From NCBI RefSeq assembly GCF_001514145.1, contig NZ_KQ948667.1, positions 186,001-250,000 of the forward strand: a stretch of DNA of 64,000 nt, read 5' to 3'. The translations under genes were made by a program, and so were the position numbers. Below the pieces are notes generated by a model. The model was not told the origin of the DNA, made no database searches, and worked only from the letters and a program-made list of their open reading frames with translations. Numbering within the stretch: position 1 is the first letter of the stretch; each line of letters begins with the position of its first letter. Positions 42,135-48,444 of the stretch are shown in pieces. This stretch comes from Streptomyces canus. GTDB lineage: Bacteria > Actinomycetota > Actinomycetes > Streptomycetales > Streptomycetaceae.

Positions 42135-42321
42135 GCATGTCCGGGTGGGTTTTTCCTCTTCCGTTCGCGGTCCCGCGACCGCCTCGAGGCGGCTTCGGCC
42201 GCCTCTTCTGCCTGCCCATGATCCGTCACTGTGTGTAGCCGTCGCGCTCCTCTGCGGAATTTTTGCACAGGCGCTGCAGGCCTCACCTGTATGGGTGACG
42301 GCGATATTCACAACCGCTGAG

Positions 42322-42330
42322 TTGTCCACA
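42322..42330 (+). promoter_or_regulatory. DnaA-box-like cluster upstream of the Tad operon
   Basis: TTGTCCACA, the preferred Streptomyces DnaA box, is followed by TTATCG and looser copies AGATCCACA (42342-42350) and ATTCCCACA (~42375). This AT-richer patch is unusual for the region. Replication-linked or transcriptional use by DnaA is speculative. Confidence 0.4.
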
Positions 42331-42583
42331 GTTATCGACCAAGATCCACACGATTTTCGGGATCGCTGCACCGTGATTCCCACACGTCCCGCTCCAGCCG
42401 ACTTCATGGCCGGTTCTGGTTAGTCGGGTGTGTTTGGCCGGTTCGTATCGGCCGTTCATATGGAGTCCGGTTGCCGGTTCTTCACATGTTTGGGAATCGC
42501 GGGGCCGAAGGGGCCGCGTGAGAGAGGCGCCGCGCGGGCCCTCGTGGAGGCCTCGCGCGGCGCGGCGAAGGGGGATGGAGACC

Positions 42584-43687
42584 GTGACCGCAGCCGTCAC
42601 ACATGAGGGACAGCCCGCTGCCGGAGGGCGACCGGGCCGGCCGTTGATCGTCACGGAGGACGAGGGCCTGCTCGACGACCTGCTGCGCCTGTGCGCGGCG
42701 GCCGGGGCGAAGGCCGAGGTGCATCACGGAGTGCCGGAGCCCAGAGGAAGCTGGGAGACCGCCCCGCTCGTCCTGGTCGGCGACGACGCCGCACAGCGGG
42801 TGCGCGGCGCCGCACGTCGGCGCGGAGTGGTGCTCGTGGGCCGGGACCAGGACGACTCCGGGGTGTGGAAGCGGGCCGTCGAGATCGGCGCCGACCACGT
42901 CCTGATGTTGCCCGACGGAGAGCAGTGGCTGGTCGACCGCATCGCCGACGTCACCGAGGGCGTCGGCCGGCCCGCCCTCACCGTCGGCGTCATCGGCGGT
43001 CGCGGCGGGGCCGGAGCCTCCACGCTCGCATGTGCCCTCGCCGTCACCTCCGCGCGTGAGGGCCTGCGCACCCTGCTCGTGGACGCCGACCCGCTGGGCG
43101 GCGGACTCGACGTGCTCCTCGGCGGCGAGAGCACCGAGGGGCTGCGCTGGCCCGCGTTCGCCGCCTCGCGCGGGCGGGTCGGCGGCGGTGCCCTGGAGGA
43201 GTCGCTGCCACGGCTGCACTCACTGCGGGTGCTGAGCTGGGACCGCGGCGACCGCGTCGCCGTCCCGCCCCAGGCCGTGCGGGCGGTGCTCGCCGCGGCC
43301 CGTCGCCGGGGCGGCACCGTCGTCGTCGACCTGCCCCGTCGCCTCGACGACGGCGTCGCCGAGGTCCTCTCACAGCTCGACCTCGGGATCCTCGTGGTCC
43401 CCGCCGAACTGCGCGCCGTCGCCGCGGCCGGCCGCATGGCGTCCGCCGTGGGGATGGTGCTGCGCGACCTGCGGGTGGCGGTACGAGGCCCCTACGCACC
43501 CGGCCTCGACGACCGTGAGGTGGCCCGCCTGCTGGGGCTGCCCCTGGTGGGCGAGGTGCCCGTCGAGTCGGCGCTCCAGCGGCCGAGGGGAAGCGACTCA
43601 CCTCCGGGGGCGGCCGTAAAGGGGCCGCTCGCCCGCTTCTGCAAGGAGTTCTGGGATCGGGCGCTGGCGGAGGCGGGAGCGGCATGA
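42584..43687 (+). CDS. CpaE/Ssd-like septum-site/pilus ATPase of the MinD family
   Basis: 367 residues from GTG 42584 (AAGGGGG upstream; ATG 42575 in the same frame is possible). An N-terminal receiver-like domain (about 22-110: PLIVTEDEGLLDDLLRL, VLVGDDAAQR) precedes a ParA/MinD fold with a degenerate Walker A (IGGRGGAGASTLACA, Lys replaced), VDADPLGGGLDVLLGG, and VVVDLPRRLDDG. This is the CpaE/'Ssd' pattern: the same protein (Rv3660c) precedes the Tad genes in mycobacteria and affects septum formation. It is the first gene of a tightly overlapped pilus operon. Confidence 0.88.
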   Translation: MTAAVTHEGQPAAGGRPGRPLIVTEDEGLLDDLLRLCAAAGAKAEVHHGVPEPRGSWETAPLVLVGDDAAQRVRGAARRRGVVLVGRDQDDSGVWKRAVEIGADHVLMLPDGEQWLVDRIADVTEGVGRPALTVGVIGGRGGAGASTLACALAVTSAREGLRTLLVDADPLGGGLDVLLGGESTEGLRWPAFAASRGRVGGGALEESLPRLHSLRVLSWDRGDRVAVPPQAVRAVLAAARRRGGTVVVDLPRRLDDGVAEVLSQLDLGILVVPAELRAVAAAGRMASAVGMVLRDLRVAVRGPYAPGLDDREVARLLGLPLVGEVPVESALQRPRGSDSPPGAAVKGPLARFCKEFWDRALAEAGAA

Positions 43688-45120
43688 GCGCGTTCTCGGG
43701 GTTCGAGCGGGCGGACGGCGCGGGGGACGGGTCTGCCGAGGTGTGGCGGTCGGGTGATTCGGTGACGGGTTCGGTGGAGCGGCGGCGGTCGGGTGTCTCG
43801 GTGACAAGTTCGGTGCAGCGGCGGTCGGATGATTCGGTAGCGGGTTCCGTTGAGCGGCGGCGGTCGGGTGAGGTGCCGGTCGGTGCGAGCGGGCTGCGGG
43901 CCGCCCCGGTCGGTGGTCGTACGGCTTCCTCGACGACCGGTGCGGACATGGCTCCCGGGCTGCTGGACGGCGTACGGCAGTGGCTGGCCGAGAGCGGGGC
44001 CGAACCGACGCCCGCCCGTGTGGCGCAGGCGCTGCGGGAGCAGGGACGGGTGCTCGGGGACGCCGAAGTGCTGGGCGCCGCCGAACGGTTGCGGTCCGAG
44101 CTGGTCGGCAGCGGGCCCTTGGAGCCGTTGCTCGCCGACCCGTCGGTGACGGATGTCCTGGTGTCGGCGCCGGACCGGGTCTGGGTGGACCGGGGCGGCG
44201 GACTCGAACTGACCGCCGTCTCCTTCCCGGACGCGGCTGCCGTACGACGACTCGCGCAGCGGCTCGCCGCGGTGGCGGGGCGGCGCCTCGACGACGCGCG
44301 GCCCTGGGTGGACGCGCGGCTGCCGGACGGGACCCGGCTGCACGCGGTGCTTCCTCCGGTCGCCGTCGGCTGCGCCTGTCTGTCGCTGCGAGTCGTACGC
44401 CCGCGTGCCTTCACGCTGGACGAACTGGTCGCGGCCGGCACGGTGCCGCCGGGCGGAGACCGGGTGCTGGGGGCGCTGCTCGACGCGCGGCTGTCCTTCC
44501 TCATCAGCGGTGGGACCGGCACCGGAAAGACGACGCTGCTGAGCGCGCTGCTGGGGCTCGTCGGGCCGGGCGAACGGATCGTGCTCGCGGAGGACTCGGC
44601 GGAACTCAGGCCTGACCATCCGCACGTCGTACGGCTGGAGACGAGACCCGCCAACCAGGAGGGCGCAGGGCTCGTCACCCTCGAGGACCTGGTGCGACAG
44701 GCGCTGCGGATGCGGCCCGACCGGCTGGTCGTGGGTGAGGTGCGCGGGCCCGAAGTGGTGCATCTGCTGGCCGCGTTGAACACGGGCCATGAGGGCGGCT
44801 GCGGGACCGTGCACGCCAATGCGGCGGCCGACGTACCGGCCCGCCTCGAGGCGCTGGGGACGGCGGCCGGGCTCGACAGGGCCGCGCTGCACAGCCAGTT
44901 GGCGGCCGCGCTGTCGGTCGTCCTGCATCTCGTGCGTGACCGGGCCGGGCGGCGGCGGATCGCCGAGGTGCGGGTGCTGGAGCGGGACTCCTCGGGGCTG
45001 GTGCGGACGGTGCCGGCGCTGCGTTGGGGAGCGGAGGCGTTCGCTTACGAGCGGGGGTGGGAGCGGCTGCGAGGGCTGCTCGGGGCTGGGATGCGGGGGC
45101 CGTCGGGGGAGCGCGGTTGA
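43684..45120 (+). CDS. CpaF/TadA secretion ATPase
   Basis: 478 residues, ATGA overlap with the CpaE-like gene. Residues ~1-90 are an Arg/Ser-rich low-complexity head made of ~13-residue tandem repeats. The helical N1 domain follows, then the RecA-like ATPase with Walker A GGTGTGKTT (~276), Asp box AEDSAEL, VTLEDLVRQALRMRPDRLVVGEVRG (Walker B region), and the GTVHANAAADVPARL His box. It powers assembly of the Flp/Tad pilus at the inner face of the membrane. Confidence 0.92.
   Translation: MSAFSGFERADGAGDGSAEVWRSGDSVTGSVERRRSGVSVTSSVQRRSDDSVAGSVERRRSGEVPVGASGLRAAPVGGRTASSTTGADMAPGLLDGVRQWLAESGAEPTPARVAQALREQGRVLGDAEVLGAAERLRSELVGSGPLEPLLADPSVTDVLVSAPDRVWVDRGGGLELTAVSFPDAAAVRRLAQRLAAVAGRRLDDARPWVDARLPDGTRLHAVLPPVAVGCACLSLRVVRPRAFTLDELVAAGTVPPGGDRVLGALLDARLSFLISGGTGTGKTTLLSALLGLVGPGERIVLAEDSAELRPDHPHVVRLETRPANQEGAGLVTLEDLVRQALRMRPDRLVVGEVRGPEVVHLLAALNTGHEGGCGTVHANAAADVPARLEALGTAAGLDRAALHSQLAAALSVVLHLVRDRAGRRRIAEVRVLERDSSGLVRTVPALRWGAEAFAYERGWERLRGLLGAGMRGPSGERG
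43747..43872 (+). repeat. 39/36/39-bp tandem repeats in the cpaF head
   Basis: Units start at 43747, 43786, 43822 and 43861 (partial) and encode RSGDSVTGSVERR-like peptides. The repeat is in frame with the ATPase and differs between units at only a few positions. Confidence 0.85.
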
Positions 45121-45177
45121 TGTGGGCGGGCTCGGTGCGACGGAACGACGACGAGACGGCTCGGACGGCGGGAGGAC

Positions 45178-46119
45178 GTGGTGATCGGAATGGGGGAGAT
45201 GTCGGTGGGGTCGACGGGTGTGGCCGTGGGATGCCTCGGGGTGGCCGTGTGGCTGTGGGGCGGGCGGCGTTCGGGGGCGCGGCGGGCGCAGGTGCTGCTG
45301 GCGGGTGGCGGCGTGGTGGGGGTCGGGCCTCCGCCGTGGCGGCGTCTGGTGGGGGAGCTGCGGCAGGTTCGTGGGCGACTCGGGTTCGAGTGGTGGGCGG
45401 TGGTCGCAGGGCTGGTTATCGCGGTGCTGGGGTCCTCGGTGCTGCCGGTCGTCGCGGGGGCCGCCGGGGTGCCGTTGCTGCGGCGGGTGCGGCTGGCCCG
45501 GGCGGAGCGCCGGGTGCGTGAGCGGCGGACGGACGAGGTGATCGCGCTGTGCGCGATGGTCGCCGGGGAGGTGCGGGCGGGGCGGCAGCCGGGGGAGGCG
45601 CTGGTGCGGGCTGTGCGGGAGTTCGAAGGCGCGGGGGTCGGTGGGGCCGGATCGGGTGGGTTCGGTCCTGGAGCGCCGGAGTTCGGTGGGCTCGGGGAGA
45701 CGCAGGCTGCGGTGCTGGCGGCGGCCCGGTTCGGTGGGGATGTTCCGGGGGCGCTCGCGGCGGCGGCTCGGCGACCTGGGGCCGAGGGCCTGTCGGGGCT
45801 TGCCGCGTGCTGGCGGGTGGCCGTGGACCAGGGCGCGGGGCTCGCGGCCGGGCTCGATCGGCTCGAAGGGGCGTTGCGGTCCGAGCGGGACCAACGGGCA
45901 GATCTGCGAGCTCAGTTGGCGGGAGCCCGGTCCACGGCGTGGATGCTCGCCGCGTTGCCGGTGCTGGGGCTGGGCCTCGGTGCCGCCCTCGGTGCCGATC
46001 CCCTGCACGTCCTTCTGCACACCGGTTCCGGGCTGGGCTGCCTGCTGGTCGGCGGCCTGCTGGAGGGCGTCGGGATGTGGTGGGCGACGCGGATCGTACG
46101 GGGAGCCGAGGCGGCATGA
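45178..46119 (+). CDS. TadB-like pilus assembly membrane protein
   Basis: 313 residues from GTG 45178 (GTG 45181 in the same frame). One N-terminal helix, then helices around 75-95, then a type II secretion F domain (TDEVIALCAMVAGEVRAGRQPGEALVRAVREF; ACWRVAVDQGAGLAAGLDRLEGALRSER), ending in two transmembrane helices. It forms the platform for pilin extraction with TadC. The ATGA overlap with the next gene couples both. Confidence 0.85.
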   Translation: MVIGMGEMSVGSTGVAVGCLGVAVWLWGGRRSGARRAQVLLAGGGVVGVGPPPWRRLVGELRQVRGRLGFEWWAVVAGLVIAVLGSSVLPVVAGAAGVPLLRRVRLARAERRVRERRTDEVIALCAMVAGEVRAGRQPGEALVRAVREFEGAGVGGAGSGGFGPGAPEFGGLGETQAAVLAAARFGGDVPGALAAAARRPGAEGLSGLAACWRVAVDQGAGLAAGLDRLEGALRSERDQRADLRAQLAGARSTAWMLAALPVLGLGLGAALGADPLHVLLHTGSGLGCLLVGGLLEGVGMWWATRIVRGAEAA

Positions 46120-46904
46120 GCGCGGAAGTTGTCCACAGGCTGGGGGCGGTTGCAGGGGCGGCACTGGTGATCGCCTGGCTCACCCGGTGGGCCGCGGCGG
46201 TGCGGCATGAGCGCAGAGTGCGGCGGCGGCTCGGGGAGTTGCTGCCCGCTGCGCAGGCCACGGCCGAGGGCCCGCGGTTCGAAGTTCGGGATCTCGTACG
46301 GCGGTGGCTGCCCGTGGTCGGCGTCGGGTGCGCCGGGTGGGTGCTGGTCGGCGGAGTCGCCGGTCTCGTGGTCGGGCTGGTCGTCGCGGCGGGTTTGTGG
46401 CGGTGGCGGCTACGGCAGACGGCCGGCGTGGGTGCCGAAGAGGCCGACGCGCGCGAGGCGGCCCGGCAACTGCCGCTCGCCGCCGACCTGCTGGCCGCCT
46501 GTATCGCGGCGGGCGCCGGTCCCGTGATCGCGGCACAGGCCGTGGGTGAGGCGCTGGGCGGTCCCGTGGGGGAGGGGCTCGCGCGCGGGGCGGCGGAGGT
46601 ACGGCTCGGCGGCGAACCGGGCGAGGCCTGGCGGAGGCTCGCCTCGACACCGGGCGCCGGGGCGCTGGCGCGGCTGCTGGAACGCGCCGATGTGACCGGG
46701 CTGCCCGCGGCCGGACCGGCTGGCGCGCTCGCGGCGGACGCCCGCGCCGACTGGGGGCGCGCCGCGACGGCACGGGCCCGGCGGGCGTCCGTGCTGGTCA
46801 CCGCGCCGGTGGGGCTGTGTTTCCTGCCCGCGTTCATCGCCGTCGGCGTGCTGCCGATCGTGATCGGGCTCGCGGGTGGAGTGCTGGGAGGGGGTGGGCG
46901 ATGA
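46116..46904 (+). CDS. TadC-like pilus assembly membrane protein
   Basis: 262 residues from ATG 46116 (overlapping the TadB stop). An N-terminal helix, a second hydrophobic segment (LPVVGVGCAGWVLVGGVAGLVVGLVVAAGL), then a T2SF domain (ARQLPLAADLLAACIAAGAGPVIAAQAVGEAL, GEPGEAWRRLASTPGAGALARLLERAD) and a final helix pair. Pairs with the TadB-like protein as platform. A DnaA-like TTGTCCACA sits inside its first codons but is probably incidental. Confidence 0.85.
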   Translation: MSAEVVHRLGAVAGAALVIAWLTRWAAAVRHERRVRRRLGELLPAAQATAEGPRFEVRDLVRRWLPVVGVGCAGWVLVGGVAGLVVGLVVAAGLWRWRLRQTAGVGAEEADAREAARQLPLAADLLAACIAAGAGPVIAAQAVGEALGGPVGEGLARGAAEVRLGGEPGEAWRRLASTPGAGALARLLERADVTGLPAAGPAGALAADARADWGRAATARARRASVLVTAPVGLCFLPAFIAVGVLPIVIGLAGGVLGGGGR

Positions 46905-46980
46905 CGGTCGACGGCCGGTGATCCGGCGGACGAGCAAGTCAGGCGGTTGTTCAACAGGACTGATCCTTACGGGGGTTGAG

Positions 46981-47202
46981 ATGTACAAGGCGGTATGGGC
47001 GCGGGTATGTGCCCTGGTGTGCAGGACGATGAGCGGGGCGCGGTCGGTGCGCGAGGACAGGGGGATGGTGACGTCCGAATACGCGATGGGGATCGTCGCG
47101 GCGGTGGCGTTCGCGGTAGTGCTCTACAAGGTGGTGACGAGCGGGGCCGTCAGCGCGGAACTCCAGGCCATCGTGAAACGGGCGCTCGATGCGAAGGCGT
47201 GA
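46981..47202 (+). CDS. DUF4244 / Flp-type pilin
   Basis: 73 residues. A basic leader (about 28 residues) ends in EDRGMVTSEYAMG, where the Glu after a Gly-Met cut region is the type IV/Flp pilin signature. A hydrophobic helix (IVAAVAFAVVLYKVV) and a short basic tail follow. This is expected to be the major subunit of the surface fibre. It overlaps the TadE-like gene by 14 bp. No prepilin peptidase or secretin gene is in the cluster, as in other actinobacterial Tad loci. Confidence 0.85.
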   Translation: MYKAVWARVCALVCRTMSGARSVREDRGMVTSEYAMGIVAAVAFAVVLYKVVTSGAVSAELQAIVKRALDAKA

Positions 47203-47554
47203 ACGGGCGGGAGATCAGGGGTTCGTGACGGCGGAGTCGGCCATGGTGCTGCCCGTGCTGGTGATGTTCGCGATGGCGCTGGTGTGGGGGCTGCTCGTGG
47301 TGGCCGCGCAGATCCAGTGCGTGGACGCCGCCAGAACAGGAGCCCGCGCGGCGGCCCGCCAGGACTCCGCCGAGGCGGTCGTCCGGGTGGCCCGGGCCAC
47401 GGCACCGCGCGACGCGCAGGTGACGGTCGCCCGGGAGGGTGACCGGGTCCGCGTGAGGGTGGTGGCCAAGCCGCCCGCGTTGCACGGCCTGCCCTTCGAG
47501 GTGCGGGAGGAGGCCGTGGCATGGGCGGAGGAGACGGTGGGGGAAGGAGGATGA
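47189..47554 (+). CDS. TadE-like pseudopilin
   Basis: 121 residues from ATG 47189, inside the end of the pilin gene. Signature FVTAESAMVLPVLVMFAMALVWGLLVVAAQIQCVDAARTGARAAARQD: one hydrophobic helix after a short basic start, with the pilin-like Glu at 'TAES', then a ~70-residue beta-rich domain. Minor pilin-like protein of the Tad system. Coupled to the following gene by ATGA. Confidence 0.85.
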   Translation: MRRRERAGDQGFVTAESAMVLPVLVMFAMALVWGLLVVAAQIQCVDAARTGARAAARQDSAEAVVRVARATAPRDAQVTVAREGDRVRVRVVAKPPALHGLPFEVREEAVAWAEETVGEGG

Positions 47555-48147
47555 GCGGCGGTTCGACGAGGAGCGGATCCGCGGAGCGCGGGGTTGCGGC
47601 CGGCCTCAGCGGTGCCCGCCGCGCTGTTGCCCGGTTGGCCGGTGTCCACCTCGTCGCCACCCGTTCGGACCGTGGTTCTGCCACCGTCTGGAGTGTCGGG
47701 GCCATCGCGGTGCTGTGCGTGGTGTTCGGGGTCGTGCTGGCCCTCGGGCAGGCCGTCGTCGTACGGCATCGGGCGGCCGGGGGCGCGGATCTCGCGGCGC
47801 TCGCGGCGGCGGATCACTGGGCCGACGGTCCCGTGGTGGCCTGCGCCCGGGCGGAGAGGGTGGCGCGGGACCAGGGCGTGCGGCTCGTGCGGTGCGTGAT
47901 GGTCGGCGAGATCTCGGACCTGACGGCGGCCTCGGGGCGGGGGCCGTTCACGGCGGAGGTCAGGGCACGGGCGGGGCCTGCCGGGCCGGTTACGTCGCAG
48001 GCGCCGCTTCCGCCCGAGTCCCAGGGAGCGCCGCGTGCTGGCGGTCCGGCTGGTTCTGGAGCCCCGGTCGCGGGGTCCCTGGGGCGTCCCCCAGTCCCGG
48101 GGGCCCTGGGGGGTCAGACGCCGCCGGCTCGGTCGGGGACCCCGTGA
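47551..48147 (+). CDS. Second TadE-like / Rv3654c-type protein
   Basis: 198 residues from ATG 47551. After a basic head, DRGSATVWSVGAIAVLCVVFGVVLALGQAVVVRHRAAGGADLAALAAADHW forms the helix and the conserved 'GADLAALAAA' of the Rv3654c group. A Pro/Gly-rich C-terminal tail (about 145-198) is low complexity. The stop codon TGA is the first triplet of a tandem-repeat array. Confidence 0.8.
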   Translation: MSGGSTRSGSAERGVAAGLSGARRAVARLAGVHLVATRSDRGSATVWSVGAIAVLCVVFGVVLALGQAVVVRHRAAGGADLAALAAADHWADGPVVACARAERVARDQGVRLVRCVMVGEISDLTAASGRGPFTAEVRARAGPAGPVTSQAPLPPESQGAPRAGGPAGSGAPVAGSLGRPPVPGALGGQTPPARSGTP

Positions 48148-48323
48148 GGCCAGGGCTCGGGTTCTCCGTCGGCGTCCCGGTGAGGCCCGGGTCCGGGTTC
48201 TCTGTCGGCGTCCCGTTGAGGCCCGGGCTCGGGGTCTCCGTCGGCGTCCCGTTGAGGCCCAGGCTCGGGTTCTCTGTCGGCATCCCCGTTGAGGCCCAGG
48301 TCCGGGCCCTCCGTCGGTATCCC
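48145..48323. repeat. 36-bp tandem repeat array at the Tad operon end
   Basis: Five contiguous units start at 48145, 48181, 48217, 48253 and 48290 (last ~34 bp), each like TGAGGCCCGGGCTCGGG followed by TTCTCCGTCGGCGTCCCG. The first unit contains the stop codon. A decayed copy of the second half recurs near 48379. Units abut without spacers, so it is not a CRISPR. Confidence 0.9.
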
Positions 48324-48444
48324 AAGGCCTCCCCGACGCCTTCCGCTCCATCGGCACCCTGGTGGGGCCAGGGCCCCGGTTCTCCGTCGGCGTCCCAGGG
48401 TGCTCCCGGCGCTGTTCGCTCCATCGGCGCCCGGCGAGTCCAGG

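Noticed and set aside
46129..46137. DnaA box TTGTCCACA inside the TadC-like gene
   Set aside because: Single copy within coding sequence encoding VVHR; chance is sufficient.
48145..48323. CRISPR array
   Set aside because: Units abut with no spacers and contain degenerate copies; no cas genes nearby. It is a simple tandem repeat.
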